This document shows positions 56,887 through 64,000 of a DNA stretch of 64,000 nucleotides, one piece after another. The stretch is from Limnobacter sp. SAORIC-580. Its GTDB lineage: Bacteria > Pseudomonadota > Gammaproteobacteria > Burkholderiales > Burkholderiaceae_B. The number at the start of each line of letters is the position of its first letter. Position 1 is the stretch's first letter. The stretch is from the NCBI RefSeq assembly GCF_013004065.1, contig NZ_CP053084.1:1922001-1986000 (forward strand), written 5' to 3'. A program made the position numbers and the translations under genes. Below the pieces are notes generated by a model. That model was not told where the DNA came from and did not search any database. It was given only the letters and a program-made list of their open reading frames with translations.

Positions 56887-56911
56887 GCCAGCAGAGATGC
56901 TGGCTTTTTTT
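56887..56911 (+). terminator. Terminator after mdh
   Basis: GCCAGCA (56887-56893), loop GAGA, TGCTGGC (56898-56904), then seven T. The next gene starts 36 bases further on, so it needs its own promoter or read-through. Confidence 0.9.
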
Positions 56912-56947
56912 ATTTGCATTTGAAAGAACACTGCGAAGGACTAGCGC

Positions 56948-57925
56948 GTGAAGAAGCACAACCTGGATTTGGCAAACATTTCCACAATTTTGTACAGCGA
57001 AGACCACGCACAGGTGAACCTGCCGGTGTGTGACCACTACACAGGCCGCCCCAAGTATTTTGAGAAGGCTTTGCAGATTCGCGCCGAAATTGGAGCCTGC
57101 TTCGACATTACGCTGGACTTGGAAGATGGCGCTGTGGTGGGCCATGTGACCGAAATTGCAACATGGGCTGCACAAAGCCTGGTCGATTTTTCAGCACGAT
57201 ACGGTGGCGAAACGCGCAGACCGGGCGTTCGACTGCACCCGGTGCAAGACCCTGCGTTTGAACAGGAGTTGCCAATTGTGTTGCGCGAAGGTGTGCCCTT
57301 GCCCGCTTACTTGATGCTACCGAAGCCTGAAAACTTTGACGACGTCAAACTGGCGATTGGCCGTATTCGTGAACAATGCGCCAAGGCGGGCGTTGAAGCG
57401 CCACCCATGCACGTGTTGATTGAAACCCACGGAGCCCTGGCGGCTGTGCATCAAATTGCAGGTCTTGAAGAAGTTGAATCACTTTCGTTCGGAATAATGG
57501 ATTTCATTTCGAGCCACCGGAGTGCAATTCCCAAAACCGCTTTGAATTCGCCGGGTCAATTCGAAAACCCGCTGGTGCGCAGGGCAAAACTTGAAATTTC
57601 AGCAGCCTGCCATCGATTTGGCAAAGTGCCCTCGCACAACGTGACCCGCAATATTCGTCAGCCAGAAATGGCGGCCGAGGACGCGACTCGTGCTAAACGC
57701 GATTTCGGCTTCACACGAATGTGGAGCATTCATCCGGATCAGATTGTTCACATTGTATCGGCCATGCTGCCCACCGATTCCGAGGTGGATGAAGCGGTGC
57801 TGGTATTGACCGAGGCGCAGAAAGCTGAATGGGGGCCGATTCAGATCAAGGGTGAACTGCATGACCGTGCCAGCTACAGATACTTTTTTGAAGTGCTCAA
57901 TGCGCGATCAAACCGCGGTGGCTAA
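56948..57925 (+). CDS. HpcH/HpaI (CitE-like) aldolase/lyase
   Basis: A 325-residue TIM-barrel lyase of the CitE/malyl-CoA lyase group, which cleaves or forms C-C bonds of malyl-CoA-like or citramalyl-CoA-like substrates. DLEDGAVVG near 60 carries the metal-binding acidic pair, RPGVRLHPVQDP has a CoA/oxaloacetate-site Arg, and HVLIETHGALAAVHQIAGL has a metal Glu. The C-terminal MWSIHPDQIVHIVSAML is typical of the group. The start is GTG 56948 with GAAGGA seven bases upstream. Its place behind mdh suggests a link to malate or glyoxylate metabolism. The substrate cannot be read from sequence alone. Its stop overlaps that of the convergent DUF924 gene (CTAA). Confidence 0.82.
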   Translation: MKKHNLDLANISTILYSEDHAQVNLPVCDHYTGRPKYFEKALQIRAEIGACFDITLDLEDGAVVGHVTEIATWAAQSLVDFSARYGGETRRPGVRLHPVQDPAFEQELPIVLREGVPLPAYLMLPKPENFDDVKLAIGRIREQCAKAGVEAPPMHVLIETHGALAAVHQIAGLEEVESLSFGIMDFISSHRSAIPKTALNSPGQFENPLVRRAKLEISAACHRFGKVPSHNVTRNIRQPEMAAEDATRAKRDFGFTRMWSIHPDQIVHIVSAMLPTDSEVDEAVLVLTEAQKAEWGPIQIKGELHDRASYRYFFEVLNARSNRGG

Positions 57926-58479
57926 AAACTTGACCCCGGTTGTTTTAAAAACTCGAGCTCTTCAGGGGTGGACTCTCGATTCAGGATTCTGTTTCGATGT
58001 GGATATCGCCCAAACCTGTCAATGATTTCCTTGTGTCGAAGCTCAAAGTTGTGGTTATTCTCGGGAGCCCATTCTCGGTACAAGCGCTCGGCGTGAACAT
58101 GAATAAGCCGTGACTCGCTGTGCATGTAAGGTAAAAGCAAAAATGCCCTTTCATCGGGAGTCAAGTCGTTTAACACACCCGTCGCAACTGCTTCTTGGGC
58201 GAGGGCCAAGGCCATCGAATCCTGAGCGAATGCTGAGGGTGTATTGCGGTACACGTTGCGAGAAAACTGATCTAGAACAATGATTTCTGCGAGACGTCCT
58301 CTGGCTGAGGCACGCCATGAGAAAAACTCACTCTTGGCAGCCTTCAAAAGGGTTTCTCCGTAACGCAGACGAATTTGTTCGTCAAATTTTGGGTCGGCCG
58401 ACCACCAGGATTTCGGATCTATGTCCTCAAACCAAAACTGGAGAATTTCTCGAGCTGCAGGATCAAGCAAGTGATTCAA
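57922..58479 (-). CDS. DUF924 family protein
   Basis: A 185-residue protein with the DUF924 pattern: ILQFWFEDIDPKSWWSADPKFDEQI at the N-terminus (given as FWF..D..SWW), LAEIIVLDQFSRNVYRNTPS in the middle, and LLPYMHSESR. It is helical and TPR-like; the function is unknown. The start is TTG at 58479, overlapping the DUF1330 stop (TTGA). It is the last of three genes with the small lipoprotein and DUF1330. Confidence 0.87.
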   Translation of the reverse strand: MNHLLDPAAREILQFWFEDIDPKSWWSADPKFDEQIRLRYGETLLKAAKSEFFSWRASARGRLAEIIVLDQFSRNVYRNTPSAFAQDSMALALAQEAVATGVLNDLTPDERAFLLLPYMHSESRLIHVHAERLYREWAPENNHNFELRHKEIIDRFGRYPHRNRILNRESTPEELEFLKQPGSSF

Positions 58480-58760
58480 GCCTCGTATGTGGTTAACAAC
58501 ACCTGGGCCGCAGCCTCGCGAAGCGGTATAAGCACCTGGTAAGCATTCGATTGAAACCAGCCATGGGCTGCATCCAGCGTTGGGAAACGTATCACCACGA
58601 TGTCGCTGAAGGCATTTTGGAGTGCCAAATCTGCGGTCTTAACACCCCTGAAAACCAATTCCGCATTCCAGGCAGCAAGAGTGCCGGGCACTTGGTCCCG
58701 ATACTCTTGCCACTTGAGTGGATCGATGATGTTGATTTGACCAACCACGTAAGCACTCAT
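58476..58760 (-). CDS. DUF1330 family protein
   Basis: A 94-residue ferredoxin-fold dimer protein. AYVVGQINIIDPLKWQEYRD and the later VVIRFPTLDAAHGWFQSNAY (split) are the family signature, with the Tyr/Ala-Trp-Phe pattern of DUF1330 stress-response-barrel relatives. The function is unknown. It overlaps the downstream DUF924 gene by four bases. Confidence 0.88.
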   Translation of the reverse strand: MSAYVVGQINIIDPLKWQEYRDQVPGTLAAWNAELVFRGVKTADLALQNAFSDIVVIRFPTLDAAHGWFQSNAYQVLIPLREAAAQVLLTTYEA

Positions 58761-58775
58761 AACAGGAAAACCGTT

Positions 58776-58922
58776 TTAGCAGTTGCCTTTTTTAGCTTGC
58801 CCGGGTGGGCAATGACCGCCGCCATGGCCACCCGGATCAACCACGACAGAACCCGCAGGGGTGTACACTGCACAACTGCTCAAAGCGAACATCAATGCAA
58901 TCATGGAAAACAATGTTTTCAT
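58776..58922 (-). CDS. 48-residue lipoprotein with C-terminal CPPGQAKKGNC motif
   Basis: A short gene that a length cutoff would miss. ATG 58922 has AGGAAG eight bases upstream. The product starts MKTLFSMIALMFALSSC, a lipoprotein signal with lipobox LSSC and lipidated Cys17. The mature peptide has a Gly/His stretch (GGHGGGHC) and ends CPPGQAKKGNC. The CPPGxAKK motif recurs in many small proteobacterial envelope proteins (for example in RcnB/CigR-type proteins), function unknown. The His-rich part and three mature cysteines could bind metal. It ends 15 bases before DUF1330, so the three genes form a unit. Confidence 0.75.
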   Translation of the reverse strand: MKTLFSMIALMFALSSCAVYTPAGSVVVDPGGHGGGHCPPGQAKKGNC

Positions 58923-59081
58923 GTTTCATACTTCCTGAATAAAAGAAATCAATCGAATTGAGATATTCCGTATAACGGGTACAACACACTTAGGTTGACT
59001 GCTTCTTGCCAGTATGCGTTAAGCACAGCAAGAAGTGCGAGGCAACAACCGAATTCTTGCACCAGAGAATCAGGACAACAC

Positions 59082-61094
59082 TTGAAAAGAACACCGATTA
59101 CCTTAAAGCTTTACCAGCAAAAGCCTTTTCGAATAATGGCTTGGGCGACACTGGCCTTGCTTGTTTTGGCTGTGGGTATATTTGAACTAATGGGATGGCC
59201 CTTTTTGGCCAAACCAGCCGAGCAATGGCTGAGTAAAACACTTGAAAGAGATATTCAACTGACGAAACCGGATGAAAGTGACCCCCGGTTTAAACTGCGC
59301 TTGATTGGTGGCGTTCGATTGAGCTTGAATCATTTTGAGGTGGACGCACCTGCCTGGAGCCAGTCGCCTTTTATGGTTAGAGCGGAAAACGTGTCTGTTG
59401 GATTGCGCTATGTTGATCTGATCAAGTGGGCCAACACGCCAGGATCTGCCTTGAGAATCAAGTCGTTAACAGCCACATTGCTGAACGGCAATTTCGAACG
59501 CCTGAAAGACGGGCGAGCATCGTGGCAATTTACCAAAAACGAACCAGACACAGGGCCTGCCCCTGCCCCGGAGTTTGGTTTGTTGGCCATTCAGAAAGGC
59601 CAAATCACCTATCGGGATGAGCCCCTTGATCTTGATCTGGATGCAACACTGAGCCTACAGGAAGGAGAGATTGGAGCCGATGCGCTAACTGTGATGGCAC
59701 TGGGTTCGTATCAAGGTAAAAAGCTTGATATACAACTGAAATCAACCGGTGTACTGCCTTGGGTGGCCAAGCAAGGCAAGCCAATTCCGGTGGAGTTGAA
59801 CGTGTCTTTGGGGCGAGCCCGATTGGACTTTAAGGGGAACGCCGCCGATGCGCTGGGTATGCAGCAACTGTCTGGACAATTTGCAGTAAGTGGATCATCC
59901 CTGGCCGCGGCAGGCCAGGCGCTAGGAGTCACGTTGCCAAACACGCCAGCCTTTCGTACGGAAGGCAATTTGGTGCGTGATGCAAGCAACTGGCAAGTCA
60001 ATATTGACAACGCAACAATCGGCAGCAGTCGTTTGAACGGGCGCTTTGTTTATGAAGGTGGAAAAACACAACCCCTTCTGACCGGAGAACTCAAAGGAGC
60101 GTCGCTGGTACTGGCTGACCTGGGCCCTACCGTAGGCGCACCGGCTGAAAAACAAGTTGCAGCAGCCACAAACCAAGGCAGAGTGTTGCCGGACAAACCC
60201 TTTGACCTGCCCTCCCTGAGAGCGATGGATGCTGATGTAAAAATTGACATCGACAATCTGGATTTGGGCAGCGAGATATTGAAGCCACTTCGACCCTTGC
60301 GGGCACATTTGGCTGTCACTGAGGGTGTTTTGATCATTTCAGACATTCAGGCAAAAACAGCAAAGGGCGAACTTGCTGGCTCGGTGCAATTGGATGGGCG
60401 AGAAGATATCGCTATTTGGAATGTGGACCTGAATTGGGCCAATGTGCAGCTTGAGCAATGGCTGAACATACCAAGGGCAGGCAATGAGCTGCCTTATGTA
60501 ACCGGCACCATGAATGGTGCTGCCAAACTGAGTGGGCAAGGCCGCTCGACTGCTGAAATACTGGGTAGCCTGGCTGGCAATGTACGAACACAGGTGCGCA
60601 ATGGCACCATGTCGCATTTGATCGTTGAGGCTGCTGGCCTGGACGCTGCCGAGGCGCTCGGTGTTTGGTTTCGGGGTGATGACGTGTTGCAAATGACCTG
60701 TGCGTTTGCCGATCTGGATGCAAACAATGGCGTACTGCAACCCAGGGTATTTGTGATTGATACTCAAGACTCTGCAATGTGGGTCAATGGCAGTATTTCG
60801 ATGAAAACAGAAGCCTTGAATTTGAGGGTGGTTGTAACACCCAAAGACTTCAGTCCGGTTAGCTTGCGTACGCCTTTGCTGATCACTGGCACCATGGGCT
60901 CACCCGATGTATCCCTTGAAAAAGGTCCAATTGCGGGCAAAGTGGCTGGCGCGGTGTTGCTGTCGCTGCTAAACCCGTTTGCCGCATTGATTCCATTTGT
61001 GGACACAGGTGCGCCCGATTCTACCGAGAATGCCAACAAAACCGGTTGCTATGATTTGGCGGCGCGCAGCAAGGCCCAGCGAGAGAAAAATTGA
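59082..61094 (+). CDS. AsmA-family envelope protein
   Basis: A large inner-membrane-anchored periplasmic protein; relatives (AsmA, YhdP, TamB) are lipid-transport or membrane-biogenesis factors. After a short basic N-terminus one membrane span covers about residues 18-37 (WATLALLVLAVGIFELMGWPF), then a beta-rich repeat domain, and a C-terminal AsmA-2 region near 470-620 with TAEILGSLAGNVRTQVRNGT and DVSLEKGP. The longest frame opens with a TTG at 58995. I use TTG 59082 (670 residues), which gives the basic-hydrophobic N-terminus with GGA close upstream; ATG 59136 is another option. The gene overlaps rlmF by four bases. Confidence 0.85.
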   Translation: MKRTPITLKLYQQKPFRIMAWATLALLVLAVGIFELMGWPFLAKPAEQWLSKTLERDIQLTKPDESDPRFKLRLIGGVRLSLNHFEVDAPAWSQSPFMVRAENVSVGLRYVDLIKWANTPGSALRIKSLTATLLNGNFERLKDGRASWQFTKNEPDTGPAPAPEFGLLAIQKGQITYRDEPLDLDLDATLSLQEGEIGADALTVMALGSYQGKKLDIQLKSTGVLPWVAKQGKPIPVELNVSLGRARLDFKGNAADALGMQQLSGQFAVSGSSLAAAGQALGVTLPNTPAFRTEGNLVRDASNWQVNIDNATIGSSRLNGRFVYEGGKTQPLLTGELKGASLVLADLGPTVGAPAEKQVAAATNQGRVLPDKPFDLPSLRAMDADVKIDIDNLDLGSEILKPLRPLRAHLAVTEGVLIISDIQAKTAKGELAGSVQLDGREDIAIWNVDLNWANVQLEQWLNIPRAGNELPYVTGTMNGAAKLSGQGRSTAEILGSLAGNVRTQVRNGTMSHLIVEAAGLDAAEALGVWFRGDDVLQMTCAFADLDANNGVLQPRVFVIDTQDSAMWVNGSISMKTEALNLRVVVTPKDFSPVSLRTPLLITGTMGSPDVSLEKGPIAGKVAGAVLLSLLNPFAALIPFVDTGAPDSTENANKTGCYDLAARSKAQREKN

Positions 61095-61999
61095 CCAAAA
61101 CACTTCACCCCAATAACGCGCACAAAGACGGTTACGATTTCGATGCCTTGGTGTTGACTTCCCCTGCCCTGAAAAAATTTGTTAAGCCCAATAACCATGG
61201 CCGAAACTCCATCGATTTCGCCTCGCCTGCTGCCGTGAAAGCTTTGAATTGCGCACTGCTGAAACACCACTACGGCATCTCGGAGTGGAACGTGCCAGAG
61301 GGCTACCTGTGCCCTCCGATCCCCGGCAGGGTGGATTACATTCATTACGCGGCAGATTTGCTGTCGAGCTGCGGGATTAAGGCATCAGATTCAAGGCAGG
61401 TAAAAATGCTGGACATCGGCACAGGGGCCAACGGCATTTATTCATTACTGGCAGCAAAAGTATACGGCTGGCACTGCACTGGCAGTGAAATTGACCCGGT
61501 TGGCTTGAAGAACCTTGCCTCGGTGCTGGATAAAAACGACGACTTGAAGCGCCTGATTGATCTGCGGCTGCAGCGGGATAAACGGAAAATATTGGAAGGT
61601 GTGATCAAGCCAGGGGAGAAATTTGACCTGAGCGTATGCAACCCGCCGTTTCACGCCTCACAAAAAGAAGCCATAAAAAGCAATCAACGAAAAGTGAATA
61701 GTCTGGCTTTTAATCGTGGAGAAAAACCAGGTTCAAAAGCACCTGCGGGCTTGAATTTTGGTGGGCAGAAGAATGAATTGTGGTGCGAGGGTGGGGAAAT
61801 TGGTTTTCTGCAAACCATGATCAACGAGAGCGCGCAATTTGGTAAACAATGCAGATGGTTTACCACGCTGGTGTCAAAGGCCGAAAATGTACCGCAAGCC
61901 AAATGGCATATGCGCAATGCGGGTGCACGGGATATTCTTGAAGTTGAAATGGAACAAGGCAACAAGACCACGCGCATTGTGGCGTGGTCATTTGTTTAG
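61091..61999 (+). CDS. rlmF: 23S rRNA m6A1618 methyltransferase RlmF
   Basis: This methylates N6 of adenine 1618 of 23S rRNA. The SAM-binding motif is LDIGTGANGIYSLLAAKVYG near 105-124, the catalytic NPPF motif is CNPPFHASQKEA near 185, and the N-terminal LHPNNAHKDGYDFDALV is characteristic of RlmF. The length is 302 residues. It starts with TTG overlapping the AsmA-gene stop, which suggests translational coupling. Confidence 0.93.
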   Translation: MTKTLHPNNAHKDGYDFDALVLTSPALKKFVKPNNHGRNSIDFASPAAVKALNCALLKHHYGISEWNVPEGYLCPPIPGRVDYIHYAADLLSSCGIKASDSRQVKMLDIGTGANGIYSLLAAKVYGWHCTGSEIDPVGLKNLASVLDKNDDLKRLIDLRLQRDKRKILEGVIKPGEKFDLSVCNPPFHASQKEAIKSNQRKVNSLAFNRGEKPGSKAPAGLNFGGQKNELWCEGGEIGFLQTMINESAQFGKQCRWFTTLVSKAENVPQAKWHMRNAGARDILEVEMEQGNKTTRIVAWSFV

Positions 62000-62015
62000 T
62001 TGAACGCTGGACAAA

Positions 62016-62237
62016 CTAGCGGCGGCGACCACCCACCAGCAGCAGGAAAGCGCCGGCGACAATTGCACCCACGCCTGCCCACATGGGAACATTGACCTCT
62101 TTTTCCTGATCCACCGTGATCTCGAGTGAACCAATTTTTGCTGCGGTTGACTCTTCGGTGTAGCTAAAGCCCCCGTAGACCAGTCCCAAGGTGCCGGCAA
62201 CAATCAACAGAATTCCAATCAGTTTGGTGGCTTGCAT
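62016..62237 (-). CDS. DUF3185 small membrane protein
   Basis: A 73-residue protein with two membrane helices (about 5-24, IGILLIVAGTLGLVYGGFSY, and 50-68, VPMWAGVGAIVAGAFLLLVG) joined by a charged loop, the DUF3185 layout. The function is unknown. It converges on rlmF with a 16-base gap and follows yqaE on the same strand. Confidence 0.88.
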   Translation of the reverse strand: MQATKLIGILLIVAGTLGLVYGGFSYTEESTAAKIGSLEITVDQEKEVNVPMWAGVGAIVAGAFLLLVGGRRR

Positions 62238-62316
62238 CTTGTTTTCCTGAATGTTGTGAATGAGAGGGTATTAACGGGCTGCGAACAAGAACGGCATACA
62301 GAATAATTTGTAAAAC

Positions 62317-62340
62317 GGAACACTCCAAGGGCAGTGTTCC
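62317..62340 (-). terminator. Probable terminator after yqaE
   Basis: GGAACACT (62317-62324) and AGTGTTCC (62333-62340) form a perfect 8-base stem with an 8-base loop. On the minus strand it is followed by GTTTTAC, a short T-run, so termination may be incomplete. Confidence 0.6.
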
Positions 62341-62358
62341 TGCGCAAGCAGCAAGCGG

Positions 62359-62517
62359 CTACTTTTTGGCAATGATATACACGGCGTGAACAATGCCGGG
62401 AATGTAGCCGAGCAAAGTCAGAATGATGTTGATCCAGAAATGCTTGCCCAGCCCTTCTTGAAGAAACACGCCCAGTGGAGGCAACAAGATGGCGATCAGT
62501 ATGCGAATAAGGTCCAT
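62359..62517 (-). CDS. YqaE/Pmp3-family small membrane protein
   Basis: The 52-residue product begins MDLIRILIAILLPPLGVFLQ and has a second helix (WINIILTLLGYIPGIVHAVY), the complete Pmp3/UPF0057 signature. Family members are small stress-induced membrane proteolipids. The open frame reaches back to 62631, but ATG 62517 with GGGAGAA five bases upstream gives exactly the family length. Confidence 0.92.
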   Translation of the reverse strand: MDLIRILIAILLPPLGVFLQEGLGKHFWINIILTLLGYIPGIVHAVYIIAKK

Positions 62518-62634
62518 TGATTCTCCCGAAAAATAGTTTGAACAAAAATTGCCAGTGTTTTTTATACACGATAAAGACAAATGTTTGTTATTTTCGGTCG
62601 CGTACAACAGCTTGTGTTCTGTCACGGGCAACGA

Positions 62635-63042
62635 TTAATCCTGGACCTTTCCACGCAGCGCCTTGACCTGCCCCCGAATGCTTTTGCCTTCCAACCTGCG
62701 ACGTTTTGAACCCAGGGTGGGTCGGGTTTCACGGCGAACCTTGACAGGTTTGGCAACCTCGACAAGCAGCTCGTTCAAGCGTGCAAGGGCTTCTACCCGA
62801 TTTTGTTCTTGACTGCGCGTGGTTTGAGCTTTGATGACAATAACACCGTCTTTGGTCAAACGTTGGTCTTGCAGAGCCAGTAATTTTTCCTTGATGAATT
62901 CAGGCAAAGACGATGAACGAATGTCAAAACGCAGATGAATGGCACTGGACACTTTGTTGACATTTTGACCACCTGCGCCTTGGGCGCGAATGGCGGTGAA
63001 TTCGACATCCGATTCAGTCAAGGTGGGTGGCGTGTATGACAT
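62635..63042 (-). CDS. arfB: Peptidyl-tRNA hydrolase ArfB (ribosome rescue)
   Basis: ArfB frees ribosomes stalled without a stop codon. The catalytic GGQ motif lies in [20 protein letters not shown] near 20-40. The C-terminal tail is basic ([20 protein letters not shown]) and can enter the empty mRNA channel. At 135 residues it is too short to be a full release factor. It lies four bases after the sigma-54 activator gene on the same strand. Confidence 0.95.
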   Translation of the reverse strand: MSYTPPTLTESDVEFTAIRAQGAGGQNVNKVSSAIHLRFDIRSSSLPEFIKEKLLALQDQRLTKDGVIVIKAQTTRSQEQNRVEALARLNELLVEVAKPVKVRRETRPTLGSKRRRLEGKSIRGQVKALRGKVQD

Positions 63043-63046
63043 GTTG

Positions 63047-64000
63047 TTAGCTGCCCTTATTTAAACGCCAAACCGTAGACCTGCTAATGCCCAAACCTTC
63101 AGCCACTTTATTGGCCTTGCCACCGACCAGGTTTAATGCCTGACGGACAATGCTTGTGCGCTCCGACATAGGCGCCCTGCTGTAGGCCAAGGCCAAGGCA
63201 TTCATATTGCTCATTGAATCGAGAAAATTGATGTGCTGCAAAGGTGACGTGGTCGAATTCTCCACGCCCACAAGCAGGTCTGGAAACCAGGTGCGCCAGG
63301 ACGACAGATCACTTTCTTGCAACATCAACACAGCCGCCCTGCGACACACATTCTTCAATTGACGGATATTGCCTGGCCAAGGCAAGGATTGAAGAACTGG
63401 CAAAGCCAGTTGAAGAAACTCATCAAATTTCGATTTGCTGACACGCACTGGCGTGGTCCTTAAAAAGTAGCCCGCCAATTCGCCAATGTCTTCGGTACGT
63501 TCTCGCAGTGGTGGGATATGGATCAGCATTTCATTCAGCCGGAAATAAAGGTCTTCGCGAAAGCGCCCTTCTTCAACGGCTTGCTGCAAATTCACGTTGC
63601 TGGCCGCCAGCAAACGAAAATCAACTTTGCGGGATGAGGCAGAACCAATTCGGCGCACTGTGTTGTCCTCGAGAATGCGCAGCAGCCTGGTTTGAAAAGC
63701 CAAAGGCATGTCACCAATTTCATCGAGAAACACGGTGCCCCCCTGTGCGCTTTCAAACATGCCCGCGCGCCCACCTTTCACGGCCCCTGAAAATGCACCC
63801 TCTTCATAACCAAACAGCTCGCTTTCAAGCAAGCTCTCTGTGAGCGATGCACAATTGATTGCGACAAATGGCTTTCCTGCGCGAGGGCTGGCGCTGTGGA
63901 TGGATTGGGCCACCAACTCCTTGCCCACGCCGGTTTCACCCTGAATTAGTACGGAAAAATCGATACTGCCACACAGGCGGATCGTATTGCGCAGCTTTTC
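63047..64000 (-). CDS. Sigma-54-dependent transcriptional activator (partial, 5' end outside window)
   Basis: The frame is open to the right edge and covers the central and C-terminal parts of an NtrC-family activator. The AAA+ domain shows Walker [24 protein letters not shown] (the sigma-54 contact loop, with GAFSGA instead of the usual GAFTGA), Walker [14 protein letters not shown], and [11 protein letters not shown]. The C-terminal Fis-like helix-turn-helix is [19 protein letters not shown]. Any receiver or sensor domain lies outside the window, so the signal is unknown. It ends four bases before arfB. Confidence 0.9.
   Translation of the reverse strand, partial: EKLRNTIRLCGSIDFSVLIQGETGVGKELVAQSIHSASPRAGKPFVAINCASLTESLLESELFGYEEGAFSGAVKGGRAGMFESAQGGTVFLDEIGDMPLAFQTRLLRILEDNTVRRIGSASSRKVDFRLLAASNVNLQQAVEEGRFREDLYFRLNEMLIHIPPLRERTEDIGELAGYFLRTTPVRVSKSKFDEFLQLALPVLQSLPWPGNIRQLKNVCRRAAVLMLQESDLSSWRTWFPDLLVGVENSTTSPLQHINFLDSMSNMNALALAYSRAPMSERTSIVRQALNLVGGKANKVAEGLGISRSTVWRLNKGS

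Noticed and set aside
62518..62631. 38-residue N-terminal extension of the YqaE-like protein
   Set aside because: The family is about 52 residues long, and GGGAGAA lies just before ATG 62517.

Overview
The window looks like a chromosomal stretch of a betaproteobacterium of the order Burkholderiales. The signs are about 50-55% GC, a class I PHA operon with a PhaR regulator, a BktB-type thiolase, the sdhCDAB-sdhE-gltA gene order with a GntR regulator and mdh next to it, and BamD, LplT and ArfB of betaproteobacterial type. A Limnobacter-like genus is my best guess; that is inference from gene content, not a search. I saw no rRNA, tRNA, CRISPR array, insertion sequence or phage.

Layout. At 0-1.1 kb lies the adaptor of an RND efflux pump, with the first codons of the permease running off the left edge. 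At 1.2-13.7 kb are housekeeping genes: alr-radA; lplT; a tight operon ispD-ispF-tsaB-rimI-udg; then mfd, a secreted Sel1-repeat protein and serB. At 13.8-24.2 kb is a secretion locus: a type I secretion ABC transporter, adaptor and TolC-like channel, followed by a 289-base spacer, a strikingly AT-rich gene for a small membrane-anchored protein, and a 1733-residue RTX protein whose first 230 residues are also encoded by AT-rich DNA. At 24.3-31.6 kb is polyhydroxyalkanoate metabolism (phaC-phaA-phaB, then phaR-rimO-bktB). At 31.7-41.1 kb are more housekeeping genes: pgeF, rluD, bamD, a YoaA-type helicase, small conserved proteins, tex and zapE.

At 41.1-57.9 kb is a tricarboxylic acid cycle cluster: sucA-sucB-lpdA, gltA, sdhE, sdhCDAB, a GntR/UTRA regulator, mdh and a CitE/HpcH-type lyase. 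It is interrupted between sucA and gltA by an oppositely oriented gene for an unusual 864-residue protein: two duplicated Cache-like sensor modules, no membrane span, and a C-terminal CheW-like coupling domain. This is the best candidate for an undescribed system, since it physically ties a chemotaxis-type adaptor to the TCA genes. The right end (57.9-64 kb) holds small conserved genes, including a 48-residue lipoprotein, an AsmA-family protein, rlmF, two small membrane proteins, arfB and the 3' part of a sigma-54 activator gene.

Several starts were moved from the longest open frame on the basis of ribosome binding sites, promoters or family length (udg, tsaB, mfd, tolC, phaR, phaC, bamD, tex, sucA, the Cache-CheW gene, mdh, the AsmA gene, yqaE). 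Eight intrinsic terminators are visible (two are also bidirectional or shared between convergent genes). One of them lies inside the last codons of the Cache-CheW gene, and one separates sdhB from sdhE-gltA.
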